Shown here in pieces: positions 1 to 8,039 of a stretch of DNA of 22,896 nucleotides. Positions within the stretch are counted from its first letter, which is position 1; every line of letters begins with the position of its first letter. Both the position numbers and the translations under genes were made by a program. Source of the DNA: a virus; IMG/VR virus record IMGVR_UViG_3300030098_005444, positions 1 through 22,896 of that record; one strand, written 5' to 3'. The notes beneath the pieces are model-generated. The model was not told the origin of the DNA, did no database searches, and saw nothing but the letters and a program-made list of their open reading frames with translations.

Positions 1-10
1 CTTTCGACAT
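1..10 (-). CDS. start of a leftward gene cut by the window edge
   Basis: A minus-strand ATG lies at 10-8, preceded by GGGAGAG two bases upstream, the same kind of ribosome binding site used by the other leftward genes. Only the first three codons (Met-Ser-Lys) are inside the window, so nothing can be said about function. It would be the next gene of the leftward operon after the PD-(D/E)XK-like gene, separated from that gene's stop by 40 bases. Confidence 0.5.
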
Positions 11-50
11 TTCTCTCCCTGGTTAAAAAAGGTAACGTTGCGGTTTGCTC

Positions 51-686
51 TTATTCTTCTGACTTGGCGAGCTTATCCTTTTGATGCCTTTTGAATATTT
101 TACTCCATCTTTGTGCTTCTGTCAACTTTAATAAATCTTCTAAATATATGGCTCTTTTACTATATTCCAACCACTTAACCCTTGGCATCTTAACCAAATC
201 CTTCTTAAATATGGTTTCTAACTTATAGCACCCAAATATTTCTACTTCTTGCGTAGAAAGAGACACGAGACAAGGAATAAGAAAATCCCTATTAGTACAA
301 TTTCTAAAGAGCTTGTCAGTATGTCCATGACCATTGCCTCCATATTGGAGAATATACGAGTTACCATATTCGGCTGCGGATTCTTCAGACTGGGATTTGC
401 AGTGAAAGTTATTTCCTTCATCGTCTGTAAAATCTGCATCATAACTTTTATCCTTTTTGGCATATATTTTAAAATCAGGTTCATTAGTTTTTATGCCAAA
501 TTTTTTTAACATACGATAGATTGCGATCTCTCCCAAAGCACCTATTTTAATATCATACATTATTTTATCAATGTTTTTTTGACCTCTTCCTTCATAGTGG
601 TCCATTGATATATGGACTCTGTCTTCAGCAAATTGCTCAGCTATCTTTAGGTCGCCTTTTTTTAGGCTTATCTTTAAGCTTTTCAT
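51..686 (-). CDS. PD-(D/E)XK-like phage nuclease (predicted)
   Basis: This 211-residue protein has the layout of a restriction-endonuclease-fold nuclease. It has a helix with Glu53 in GALGEIAI, an acidic pair region (Asp71, Asp83, Asp85 in SYDADF), and a following strand ending in HCKSQ with Lys97 and Gln99. The canonical D/E-x-K is replaced by H-x-K here, so catalysis is not certain. A likely role is cutting or processing DNA during replication or host DNA degradation. The ATG at 686 has AGGGAG eight bases upstream and lies 50 bases inside the preceding gene, so the two are probably translationally coupled. The family call rests on motif pattern only. Confidence 0.55.
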   Translation of the reverse strand: MKSLKISLKKGDLKIAEQFAEDRVHISMDHYEGRGQKNIDKIMYDIKIGALGEIAIYRMLKKFGIKTNEPDFKIYAKKDKSYDADFTDDEGNNFHCKSQSEESAAEYGNSYILQYGGNGHGHTDKLFRNCTNRDFLIPCLVSLSTQEVEIFGCYKLETIFKKDLVKMPRVKWLEYSKRAIYLEDLLKLTEAQRWSKIFKRHQKDKLAKSEE

Positions 687-870
687 CTAACATCTCCCTA
701 TAGTTTTTAGTCAAAGCTTTACATTTTCTATTTAAATACTCATTTTGACTTTTATATACTTCTATTTCTTTCTTTAACTTTTTATTAATCATGTATAAAG
801 AATTTTTATCATCAATTAACTTTTCTATTAACTTGTCTCTCTCACTTGTAATTTTTTGTATTTTTGCCAT
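637..870 (-). CDS. small basic coiled-coil protein, unknown function
   Basis: The product is 77 residues, almost entirely charged, with heptad-like spacing of Leu/Ile from about residue 12 to 65 and a Lys/Arg/Pro-rich tail. This predicts one long coiled coil. The start at 870 is supported by TGGAGG seven bases upstream. It overlaps the next gene by 50 bases in another frame. I do not recognise a family; it may be an oligomerising accessory protein. Confidence 0.6.
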   Translation of the reverse strand: MAKIQKITSERDKLIEKLIDDKNSLYMINKKLKKEIEVYKSQNEYLNRKCKALTKNYREMLDEKLKDKPKKRRPKDS

Positions 871-936
871 TGAGTGCCTCCAGTTGGTTTAAAAATGTTA
901 CGAAATTTGGTTCCGCACTCTCCCTAAAAAGTTTAA

Positions 937-1233
937 TTAATTCTTTATTTTTTTTTTAAATTCAGGACACCAATCATAGTGATGAGGAATAGATAATTTA
1001 TCTCCTCCACATTCACAGTTAGTTTTAGGTTTGGAATCCTTAACTAATTCATAAGGTTTTATATCGTTTTCATTAATAACAATTTTACATCCTTTGCTAT
1101 ATAACTCTATAGTGTAATAATAATTATTTGGAATTGCCATTGTATTTACTTCTGTAACTTTAGCTTTTTCATCAAAATGAATGCCTTTTTTAGCTACTCG
1201 TACAATATCGCCTAACTTATATTTCATTTGCAA
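937..1233 (-). CDS. small phage protein with C-x-C-G ... H-H-x4-C zinc-ribbon-like tail
   Basis: This 98-residue protein has an N-terminal half of short strands (YKLGDIVRVAKKG, a small beta-barrel look). The C-terminal part carries Cys-x-Cys-Gly-Gly followed by His-His-Tyr-Asp-Trp-Cys-Pro. C-x-C-G ... H-x-x-W-C arrangements recur in small phage proteins and suggest one bound zinc. It overlaps the end of the upstream DNA polymerase gene by 10 bases, so it belongs to the replication operon. The first codons M-Q-M allow a start at 1233 or 1227. Function is unknown. Confidence 0.6.
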   Translation of the reverse strand: MQMKYKLGDIVRVAKKGIHFDEKAKVTEVNTMAIPNNYYYTIELYSKGCKIVINENDIKPYELVKDSKPKTNCECGGDKLSIPHHYDWCPEFKKKIKN

Positions 1234-2924
1234 TACCTCTCTGAAACTGTCGTTTCAACACCTACCTTGACGTCTGGTACCACTACCTTCATAGAATCTA
1301 TCATAATCTTTTCCTGCTTTTCTGTCAACTCTTTTACTTGATTTTCTGGTACTTCTGTAATAATTTCGTCGTGTACAAAGCCAACTATCTTAAATCCCGA
1401 GTCCATTAGGTTATATAAAGCTAATTTCGCCCCATCGGCTGCAAGTCCTTGGAATGGGGTATTCTTTTCTGCACAGAAGGTAGTGTTATTGCGTAACCTG
1501 CCTGTCCTTGTCCATACATAACCTTTCTCGCCATCTAAATACTTTTTCATCTCAGGGAATGCATCAAACCATACTTTCTTCATATTAGATGCCTCATCTC
1601 TACTAATATCTAATCCATATCCCTTTGAAAATTCAATAAAGGTATCGATGCCTAATCCCCCTGGGAATCCGAAGTTTGCAGCTTTAGCAGCTTGTCTTTG
1701 CCATTTCTCTACTTGAGATTCTTCTACTCCAAATAGAACAGATGCATAATATCTATGTAGATCTAATCCAGCATTTATCTTATCTCTCATAACAGATTCG
1801 CCAAATTCGTCATAAAGAACTTGTGCAAGTGTTGATAATTCAATAGCTGAATAATCTGTAATTAAAAAAGTATTACCCTCTTCTGCTTTAAACATAGAGC
1901 GAATTTCGCCATCTCTCGGTAACTGTTGAAAATTAGGTCTAGCACAACCAGTCCTGCCTGTATTTTTCAATAAGTCATATCTAGGGTGAACGCGAGTTCC
2001 CTCTAAATCTCTAACAAAGTGGGTACTTTTTTCTAAACTTTTATATTGTAAATATGTTTTAATAAAAGGTTCATGCTTAAAAGGCTTTAAATCCTCTTCT
2101 CGCATACTGTAATCACCTGTGGGTGTCTTGGGTATTGCTTGAAGTCCTAAGTACTCCATAACCCCATTATAACGCTTCTGATTACCTTTCTCACCTCTTA
2201 CCCATCCATAGGTAGCTAATTTACGCAAACATTTGTCCATTTTACTATATTGCTGCTCTAAAAATAATTTCGCCCTTTTTTCATCAAAACCAATACCATT
2301 CTTATATGTGCGGTTTAAGGCTAAATTCCCTGCCAATTGTATTTGATGCGAAAGAAAGTTAGTTGTATTAGTAGCTTTAATTAGTGAACTTAATCTAACA
2401 AATGCATTAAAAGTAGCTATAACATCCTTTGCCCCATACTCTAAAAATATGAGAGAAATTTCTTCTATCTTCTTGTCCTTGAAGTATTCGAAGTTTTCCC
2501 TAACTTCGACATCTTTTTCAAGTTCAATTTGGAACAACTTTGACGTAACCTCAGCGAGGCTATAACGCCTAGGCACAAAGCCATCAGTAGCCAAGCAATA
2601 TAACCTATACATAATAAGTACGTCATATATTAAATCCTTTTCTACCTGGTCATTACATTTCCAGTTTGTGTGCTTTTCAATAACATCAATGTCAAAAGGA
2701 GCATTTGCGAATACTAATTTTTTATGTGAATTTTTCACCATGAATTCTTCGACTTGCTCGCTTCTGACATAGAATAAAGACTCCCCATCAAATACTTGAA
2801 AAGTAATTAGATCAGGAGTCTCGGTAAACGGGACCACCATAGTTTCAGTATCGATGGCAAGAATATGATTTAACTCTTCACCCTGCCATATTTTAATGTC
2901 ATATTCTATACCATCGTACTTCAC
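1224..2924 (-). CDS. PolA-family (family A) DNA polymerase with 3'-5' exonuclease
   Basis: This 566-residue replicative polymerase is shorter than T7 gp5 (704). The 3'-5' exonuclease motifs are Exo I Asp25-x-Glu27, Exo II Asn74-x3-Asp78 (NAPFD) and Exo III Tyr163-x3-Asp167. Polymerase motif A is Asp357-Tyr-Ser-x-Ile-Glu362, motif B is Arg410-x3-Lys414-x3-Phe418, and motif C is His518-Asp519-Glu520, so both active sites look intact. In motif B the tyrosine four residues after Phe (Tyr766 of E. coli Pol I) is Gly422, in FGFPGGLG. The gene starts with GTG that shares one base with the TAG of the DUF669-type gene (TAGTG), so translation is coupled to the likely single-strand-binding partner. Confidence 0.95.
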   Translation of the reverse strand: MKYDGIEYDIKIWQGEELNHILAIDTETMVVPFTETPDLITFQVFDGESLFYVRSEQVEEFMVKNSHKKLVFANAPFDIDVIEKHTNWKCNDQVEKDLIYDVLIMYRLYCLATDGFVPRRYSLAEVTSKLFQIELEKDVEVRENFEYFKDKKIEEISLIFLEYGAKDVIATFNAFVRLSSLIKATNTTNFLSHQIQLAGNLALNRTYKNGIGFDEKRAKLFLEQQYSKMDKCLRKLATYGWVRGEKGNQKRYNGVMEYLGLQAIPKTPTGDYSMREEDLKPFKHEPFIKTYLQYKSLEKSTHFVRDLEGTRVHPRYDLLKNTGRTGCARPNFQQLPRDGEIRSMFKAEEGNTFLITDYSAIELSTLAQVLYDEFGESVMRDKINAGLDLHRYYASVLFGVEESQVEKWQRQAAKAANFGFPGGLGIDTFIEFSKGYGLDISRDEASNMKKVWFDAFPEMKKYLDGEKGYVWTRTGRLRNNTTFCAEKNTPFQGLAADGAKLALYNLMDSGFKIVGFVHDEIITEVPENQVKELTEKQEKIMIDSMKVVVPDVKVGVETTVSERYCK

Positions 2925-3355
2925 TAGCTTCTAATCCATTTTTTTATTACATTTTTAGGCTTAAATCCAGCTTTAAATTCTACTCCTACGCTTAAAATAA
3001 GGTCACTCCCAATGTAATTCTCAACTTGAGAAGCATCGTTGCCAATAGCATCAAATCCACCATTAACTCCCATTGCTTTCAAGCATTTTGATAACTTTTC
3101 TTTACCAATTTTAACAGCATCTTGATAATTCGTTGCTGGGTTAGAATGGGACATTAGAAAATCGTGAAAAATAAGACGTCCTTTAGAATCTCCTTCCTGT
3201 ACTTTGAATGATGTTGCTACTTTTGTGCCATCACCATTTTTTGTTGGACCTTCTGTTGCCCGATCTAACTTAACTAAATACTCACCATCTGGTAGTGGGT
3301 CATAAGTTTTCTTGGTTCCAGTGTTTGCTTGTGTATTTTGACTCCCTATAGCCAT
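2924..3355 (-). CDS. DUF669-type protein, likely single-stranded DNA binding
   Basis: This 143-residue protein has the DUF669 pattern: PDGEYLVKLDRA, then a K-x-G segment, a strand pair ending in GRLIFHDFLMSH, and a C-terminal domain ending in GSDLILSVGVE. DUF669 proteins occur in phage replication/recombination modules and are thought to act as single-strand DNA binding proteins. Here it lies directly upstream of the DNA polymerase, sharing one base with it. The ATG at 3355 has GGAG six bases upstream. Residues 1-14 (Gln/Thr/Asn-rich) look disordered. The family match is good; the biochemical role is inferred from the family and context. Confidence 0.75.
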   Translation of the reverse strand: MAIGSQNTQANTGTKKTYDPLPDGEYLVKLDRATEGPTKNGDGTKVATSFKVQEGDSKGRLIFHDFLMSHSNPATNYQDAVKIGKEKLSKCLKAMGVNGGFDAIGNDASQVENYIGSDLILSVGVEFKAGFKPKNVIKKWIRS

Positions 3356-3380
3356 AAATATCTCCTTTGTTTCTGCAGGG

Positions 3381-3584
3381 TTAGAGTTTGGTTAAACTTT
3401 CCTCTGTTATATTTTTAAAATATTGTTCTACTGTTAATCTGTGATACATTCTAATGCTATCTTCTATAATATCTATAATAGCCATTGCTATCATAGGATC
3501 GGCATCTTCTAACTCAGAGAAAGTTTCCCTTTCCATAATGCCTTCAATTACTTTCATTAGTAATTCTTCATTCAGTGGTTCCAT
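3381..3584 (-). CDS. small acidic helical protein, unknown
   Basis: The product is 67 residues, strongly acidic in its first half (repeated Glu/Asp between residues 4 and 42) and predicted all-helical. It sits between a 57-residue basic ORF and the DUF669 gene, with GGGAG upstream of its ATG (TAGGGAGTTAAAAAATG on the minus strand). The ribosome binding site lies inside the end of the preceding small gene, which overlaps it by 17 bases. No family recognised. Confidence 0.6.
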   Translation of the reverse strand: MEPLNEELLMKVIEGIMERETFSELEDADPMIAMAIIDIIEDSIRMYHRLTVEQYFKNITEESLTKL

Positions 3585-3741
3585 TTTTTAACTCCCTATA
3601 TTTTTGTTTCATTGCTTTATACATACGTCGTTTATCATCTTTATACCAAATTTGAAAATTAGGGGCGCGTCCATATTCTCTTGGCGTAGATGGTTTATAA
3701 TCACTTAGTCTTCTTAGTGCTCTTGCTACTTTTCCTCGCAC
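3568..3741 (-). CDS. small basic protein with GTG start, unknown
   Basis: A 57-codon reading frame starts with GTG at 3741, preceded by a perfect GGAGG five bases upstream. The product is basic and has a DYKPSTPREYGR stretch near residue 14 and a basic helix at the C-terminus (KDDKRRMYKAMKQKYREL). The frame overlaps the preceding ORF (3701-3862) by 41 bases and the following gene by 17 bases. This fills an otherwise gene-free gap in the operon. The ribosome binding site and gap-filling position are the main support. Confidence 0.55.
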   Translation of the reverse strand: MRGKVARALRRLSDYKPSTPREYGRAPNFQIWYKDDKRRMYKAMKQKYRELKNGTTE

Positions 3742-3862
3742 TCTTACCTCCCGACAAAGCTTCTATTAACTCTTTTAAAAGTATTTCTACCCTTGCTTGA
3801 GAGTCATAAACTTCTTTAATCATTTTCTCTCTTTCTAATTCTACTTCTCTTCTTGTTGGCAT
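3701..3862 (-). CDS. small charged helical protein with Lys/Ser tail
   Basis: A 53-residue frame starts at ATG 3862 with AAAGGAG seven bases upstream, one of the strongest ribosome binding sites in the block. Residues 1-37 form a charged helix (MPTRREVELEREK...LLKELIEAL). The last 16 residues are a Gly-Gly-Lys-Ser and Lys/Ser/Thr-rich basic tail that could contact nucleic acid. Its 3' end overlaps the GTG-started 57-residue gene in another frame. Function unknown. Confidence 0.55.
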   Translation of the reverse strand: MPTRREVELEREKMIKEVYDSQARVEILLKELIEALSGGKSARKSSKSTKKTK

Positions 3863-3893
3863 AATTTCTCCTTTATTATTATATCTAAAAATT

Positions 3894-4322
3894 TTATTTT
3901 ACATCTGCATATATTCTACTAAAAGTTTCTTTTACCTTCTCATCGCTAACAGGATTAAATAATTCATTATATTCCTCAGTAGAAAGCATCCTTTTTTTAG
4001 CTATAGGTGGGCGATATATTTCTTTATACTCCCCCCAAAAATCAACGTCGTTATAGGAATACTTTTGACTATCCCAGTCAGGATAAAGTATAAACTCAAT
4101 TGCTTCATCTTCCATTAAATATGATATATCAACATTTTCATTTATAGCAAACTTTCTTGCGGTCCTAAAGTAATTGTAAACTTCTTTATACAGTTCTTCT
4201 TTAGTAGGGTAATACATATACTGTTTAGCAAAAAAAGTATTATCACTTTTGGTCCAAAGGTCATCAAAGATGTCTCTTAATTCCTGTAAGGTGTAATGTA
4301 AATATCTTTTTTTCTTTGCCAT
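3894..4322 (-). CDS. hypothetical protein, aromatic-rich
   Basis: This 142-residue protein has many Tyr, Trp and Phe residues (e.g. FFAKQYMYYPTKEELY and DFWGEYKEIYRPP), predicted mixed helix/loop and soluble. The ATG at 4322 is preceded by AAAGGAG six bases upstream. It lies in the replication operon between a helical 87-residue protein and the 53-residue protein. I do not recognise the family. Confidence 0.65.
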   Translation of the reverse strand: MAKKKRYLHYTLQELRDIFDDLWTKSDNTFFAKQYMYYPTKEELYKEVYNYFRTARKFAINENVDISYLMEDEAIEFILYPDWDSQKYSYNDVDFWGEYKEIYRPPIAKKRMLSTEEYNELFNPVSDEKVKETFSRIYADVK

Positions 4323-4333
4323 TCTTTTCTCCT

Positions 4334-4597
4334 TTATAGAATAATTTTTTTAATACCTAATAATTTTAATTTGGCATCAGTGGCTTCTGCCCATTCGTTT
4401 ATAGTTGATTCTGGTAATTCTCCAGATGCAATTAACTCTTCAATCTCAGCTAATCTTTTATTTAATTTAAGTCTTAACTCAACTAAATTTTCATGATCTA
4501 AATAATATTGAGTTCTAATAATTTGGTCAATAGACTTAATAGCTCTTTTAATTTCACTCGTTAAACTCATTGCTTCATTCCTAGTCTTTAGTGTCAT
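4334..4597 (-). CDS. small helical/coiled-coil protein, unknown
   Basis: The product is 87 residues, mostly helical with heptad-like hydrophobics (EIKRAIKSIDQII and LVELRLKLNKRLAEIEELI). The start overlaps the 3' end of the RecE/RecB-like exonuclease gene by 17 bases. A second Met at residue 10 is possible. Position suggests an accessory to the exonuclease/replication genes, but no function can be assigned from sequence. Confidence 0.55.
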   Translation of the reverse strand: MTLKTRNEAMSLTSEIKRAIKSIDQIIRTQYYLDHENLVELRLKLNKRLAEIEELIASGELPESTINEWAEATDAKLKLLGIKKIIL

Positions 4598-5384
4598 CGA
4601 AAACTGCCCATGAGGGAATATCTACTTCTTGTATGCCCTCTTCAAAATATTTACCAGTCTCCCTTGCTTTTTTAAGTAATTGTATACTCTTTTTATACTT
4701 CCGTCTACCATTTTCTAATAAATTTTTTGAAGCTTTTAACACCTCAATTTCATTAGACATTTTGTTAATAAATAAGAAATAGAATTCAAATTCATTACCA
4801 AAATACTTGGTAAATGCATCTACATATAGAGCAGCACTTAAATCATAATCAAATCTTACAACAGTTTTTCCTACGGCAAATCTATCTACAGGGTCGCTTG
4901 TAGTTTTAACATCTATTATTTGACCATATTTAACATAATCAGCTCTTACTTTTATTTTCATACCTTCTAATTCAACACATAAAGTTTGCTCAGCTTTTCC
5001 TCTAGTAACCATACTAGAGGCTAATTCATGTTCTGTGTAAGCTTCTAATATAGCCTGTGCCTGTAAAAATTGCGATCTTGTGATAATTATTTTACCTTCA
5101 TTTTCTGCTTTAAATTCTTTATAAGCATTTCCACGCCTAGATGCGCCCTCAAAAATTGCATACTCATCATCAACTTTTTCAGGTTCCAATATTAAAGAGT
5201 GAATGTATGATCCAAAATCATAAGCACTTTTATATTTTTCTTCTCTTGGTAACTTTAAAATATATCTATTATGATACTCTTTTGGGTCTTTTAAATATAA
5301 TTTTAAAGTTGATGACGACTCATATTCCCGATCCCCATGATAATCCTCATTAGTAATATTTTGATTTATACCTAACTTTAACAT
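4581..5384 (-). CDS. RecE/RecB-like PD-(D/E)XK exonuclease (DUF3799-like)
   Basis: This 267-residue nuclease has the ordered motifs of the RecE/RecB-like branch of the PD-(D/E)XK fold. They are His62 in GSYIHSLILEP, Glu132 in KAEQ, Asp149 in RADY, Asp158-x-Lys160 in IDVKTT, and the helical YDLSAALYVDAF segment (180-191) where many relatives have Gln. The role expected is 5'-3' resection of double-stranded DNA for phage recombination, with the nearby DUF669 protein coating the single strand. The ATG at 5384 overlaps the primase-helicase stop by 7 bases and has AGGAG seven bases upstream. All metal-binding residues appear present. Confidence 0.85.
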   Translation of the reverse strand: MLKLGINQNITNEDYHGDREYESSSTLKLYLKDPKEYHNRYILKLPREEKYKSAYDFGSYIHSLILEPEKVDDEYAIFEGASRRGNAYKEFKAENEGKIIITRSQFLQAQAILEAYTEHELASSMVTRGKAEQTLCVELEGMKIKVRADYVKYGQIIDVKTTSDPVDRFAVGKTVVRFDYDLSAALYVDAFTKYFGNEFEFYFLFINKMSNEIEVLKASKNLLENGRRKYKKSIQLLKKARETGKYFEEGIQEVDIPSWAVFDDTKD

Positions 5385-7513
5385 TCTACACTCCTGTAAA
5401 CTTGTGAACTTCTTTTACTGTCAAACTTTTTTTCTAAAGAAAGATATATAAAATTATTATCTAATAAATCTTTAATAATATCGTCTCTTTCCCTTGCTTT
5501 TAAAAATCTAGTATTATTTGATAACTCTCTCCTAGAGATACCTTTTTTACCTTTAGATTTAATAATTAAAAGAACTTTATTTGTATCCTCTTCTGCCTTA
5601 TTTCTAAAAATATTATTTTCAGCTAACTCTTTAATTATTTCAAAAAAGTATTTAACCATTGCGTAGGCAAATCTAACATCGTCTTCGTCAACTATTGGGT
5701 CTTTAAATCCCATATTAGAAAGAGAGTGTATTAAAGCAATCTTAAGCATTTGTTGATACAATCTACTTATAATTGGTAGCATTTTATCCATTGGGTCGGT
5801 TTCTCTTCTTAGCCTATCAAATTCTTTAAATGCACCACTTAATAAAATATTAGCTTCTTTAGTTTTATCTACTTTAAATATTTTTTGCTCAAATTCGGCT
5901 ATAAATTTACCAGATTTTGGCGGTTCAAAGCCAGCAAGAATTTCTAATAATTTTATAGTTTGTTTATCTAAAGAATAAGGATTCTCTATTCTTCTCGCTG
6001 GTTTACCATATTCACCTTTAAATACAAGAAAACGCCCCATTAAACCTTTTTCAATTGCCTCTGTACTAACACCTTGTTGAAAGCCAGTTGGCGTTGTAGA
6101 ACATAAAAGATTTACATTGGGGCGAACTTGTCTCCCTTTATGACCGCCTGCAGTCATTCTCCCTAAGAATATGGAATTAGAACATGTGTACAATTCTGCC
6201 AAAATGTCTGCCATTTTTCCATTAAAAGTAGCCCCTCCCTTATTTACTGATCTTAAGAGTCCACCTGCCTCATCTATAATATCAAGCCGTGTAGGTAACT
6301 CTGCTAATCCATCCATAAGAGAGGCGTCACTAACGTAATCTCCTGCTCCTAACAACCCATCTTGTTTAATTAATGCTAATACTTCTTTAATTTTCTGTTG
6401 CGGAGCATCTTTACCGGCGCCTGATGGGGCTACGTTTAAAATGTATAAATTTGGTGCAACACCTTCGAATTCAAATTTTCTACCGCCCAATGTAGCTAAT
6501 ACTGATAGGGCTGCAGAAAGAGCGAATGCGGGTTGCTCTATATATGAGTTATTCAATATAAATTTCTGTATTGCAGCGAGGACACCTTTTGCCCGAGGTA
6601 ACTCTAGGCTTGACTTTTTTATAAGTTCCTCGCTTTGTGACTTTTTTGAGCGAACTTCCTTTGCTAATTCGTAGTCAATTGCATGTGCTGTAGTCGGTCT
6701 TTCATAATGCTGATTATTTTTAAATGCTTTAGCATTGAATGAATTCAAATGGTTAGAGTAAAATACTAGAGCATTTGTAAACTTTTCATCGTGTCTTATG
6801 GCACTCTCTTGAGTGTCTGTAAATAGTGGAGGGTCGTGATTTTCCTCATCAAACTTTATCATTTTTTGTAAAGCCTCATCAATTGGTGTAGAATTTGCTA
6901 TCAATTCAGAACAGTATTTACTCATTGCGTCATTTCTACCACTAATTACCTTCCTTCCTTTAGCCTCTGAATTAGGAAAAAATTTAGCTAATGTTAACTC
7001 AATTTCTGCTAATAACATAGGAGGCAAAGAAGGCAGCTCATTTATGTGGAGGTCTAATAATGCTTTATCTACCCACCTATATGAACTGCCGTTTGGGTGT
7101 ACCGAAGGAGGAACGGTAGTCTTTTTATTCTCTGCCAATACTTCTATAACAACTTTACCATTAAAGGTAACTTTATTTGTACTTTCATTATTATATTTGA
7201 AAAATCGGGTCCATCCCTTAGAACCTATTTTCGCTACTGGTGATTCTGGTAAAATGTCTTCAATGACATCTATAATTTGCTGATCATCACAATCAAAATC
7301 TAATGCAATTATACCTGATGCTTTTCCTAAACATACAGCTATATTTGACTCATTAAATGAATTATTCCAATCACTTACCTCTTCCTTTGAAGGTAATCTA
7401 TCATTGTATTCTGTCCAACCTTTGATTAGAGGATTCTTTCCTCCAAACTTATCTGGAATAACAGATATTCCTTTATCTATGTATTCCTGTGCATATTCTT
7501 TAAATAAATGCAT
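5378..7513 (-). CDS. primase-polymerase / DUF3987 helicase fusion (replication protein)
   Basis: This 711-residue protein has two enzymatic parts. Residues 1-170 match the bifunctional primase/polymerase N-terminal (AEP) domain, with catalytic Asp72-x-Asp74 in ALDFDCD, a later acidic strand around Glu124, and the S-x-H motif Ser137/His139 in VPPSVHPNG. Residues about 300-640 match DUF3987, a RecA/AAA-like ATPase: P-loop APSGAGKD (362-369), Walker B IIDEAGG with Asp414-Glu415, a STTPTGF sensor-like strand, and a downstream GR pair in LMGRFLVF. The C-terminus looks like a winged helix. It probably primes and unwinds DNA for the adjacent polymerase. The start at 7513 has TAGGAG six bases upstream. 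Confidence 0.9.
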   Translation of the reverse strand: MHLFKEYAQEYIDKGISVIPDKFGGKNPLIKGWTEYNDRLPSKEEVSDWNNSFNESNIAVCLGKASGIIALDFDCDDQQIIDVIEDILPESPVAKIGSKGWTRFFKYNNESTNKVTFNGKVVIEVLAENKKTTVPPSVHPNGSSYRWVDKALLDLHINELPSLPPMLLAEIELTLAKFFPNSEAKGRKVISGRNDAMSKYCSELIANSTPIDEALQKMIKFDEENHDPPLFTDTQESAIRHDEKFTNALVFYSNHLNSFNAKAFKNNQHYERPTTAHAIDYELAKEVRSKKSQSEELIKKSSLELPRAKGVLAAIQKFILNNSYIEQPAFALSAALSVLATLGGRKFEFEGVAPNLYILNVAPSGAGKDAPQQKIKEVLALIKQDGLLGAGDYVSDASLMDGLAELPTRLDIIDEAGGLLRSVNKGGATFNGKMADILAELYTCSNSIFLGRMTAGGHKGRQVRPNVNLLCSTTPTGFQQGVSTEAIEKGLMGRFLVFKGEYGKPARRIENPYSLDKQTIKLLEILAGFEPPKSGKFIAEFEQKIFKVDKTKEANILLSGAFKEFDRLRRETDPMDKMLPIISRLYQQMLKIALIHSLSNMGFKDPIVDEDDVRFAYAMVKYFFEIIKELAENNIFRNKAEEDTNKVLLIIKSKGKKGISRRELSNNTRFLKARERDDIIKDLLDNNFIYLSLEKKFDSKRSSQVYRSVEC

Positions 7514-7521
7514 TTTCGCTC

Positions 7522-7719
7522 CTAAATATAAAAATCTTCGTCTTTTCTTCTTAAATCAAGCTCTTCTTGCGCATCATCTACAACTTGATAACCACAAGCA
7601 GTTAAAAACTTATTAAATGCTTTAGTTAAGTCACCTAAAGTTTGGGCTTCTGTATAGATATATACGCTTTCCGTGTCTTCTTTACCGTAGTGTTCTGTCG
7701 ATTTACTAAAAGTAATCAT
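7522..7719 (-). CDS. small acidic protein, unknown
   Basis: This 65-residue soluble protein ends in an acidic/basic tail (EELDLRRKDEDFYI). I prefer the ATG at 7719 over an in-frame ATG at 7743. AAGGGAG lies a few bases upstream of 7719, and this ATG overlaps the TGA of the PQ-loop-like gene as ATGA, a typical coupled start. It precedes the primase-helicase gene by 8 bases. No family recognised. Confidence 0.6.
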   Translation of the reverse strand: MITFSKSTEHYGKEDTESVYIYTEAQTLGDLTKAFNKFLTACGYQVVDDAQEELDLRRKDEDFYI

Positions 7720-8039
7720 TTTTTCTCCCTTGTTATACACCATGAATTATTACATGGTACTGTACAAAATGCACATTTGTCAACTATTTTTTTTTTTACC
7801 TTCCAATATATCATAATACTAATAAATATTATGTTACATATATAATTTATAAGTCGAGGTATAGCCATAGTCTTAAACTCGTATATAAGTAGCCCAATTT
7901 CGCCTAGCATCCACATTGTGAGGAGTCCCCAACCTACGTCACACCTTTTATTGCGAACGCTTCTAATGGCTTCTGGAAGTCCGCAGAATGCGAGCATGAG
8001 TCCGCTTATGTAACCTATTAATTCTATATTATCTACCAC
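7716..8039 (-). CDS. SemiSWEET / PQ-loop-like three-helix membrane protein
   Basis: This 107-residue membrane protein matches the single-repeat PQ-loop (MtN3/SWEET) layout. Helix 1 is IGYISGLMLAFCGLPEAI, with Pro22-Glu23 in place of the Pro-Gln pair. Helix 2 is GWGLLTMWMLGEIGLLIYEF, with Trp43. Helix 3 is PRLINYICNIIFISIMIYW, with Asn65 and Asn69. Dimers of SemiSWEETs move sugars or other small molecules across membranes. The last 20 residues carry four Cys (89, 92, 96, 101), which is unusual for the family. It overlaps the following gene by ATGA and the preceding one by 11 bases. The fold is a moderately confident call; the substrate is unknown. Confidence 0.6.
   Translation of the reverse strand: MVDNIELIGYISGLMLAFCGLPEAIRSVRNKRCDVGWGLLTMWMLGEIGLLIYEFKTMAIPRLINYICNIIFISIMIYWKVKKKIVDKCAFCTVPCNNSWCITREKK

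Noticed and set aside
3215-3230. Minus-strand TGGCACA-AAAG-TAGCA with sigma-54 spacing
   Set aside because: It lies in the DUF669 coding sequence (Gly-Thr-Lys-Val-Ala), has mismatches in both boxes, and is explained by codons.
7404-7845. Plus-strand frames opposite the primase-helicase and PQ-loop genes
   Set aside because: They are complementary to well-supported minus-strand genes, lack ribosome binding sites and show no recognisable domain.
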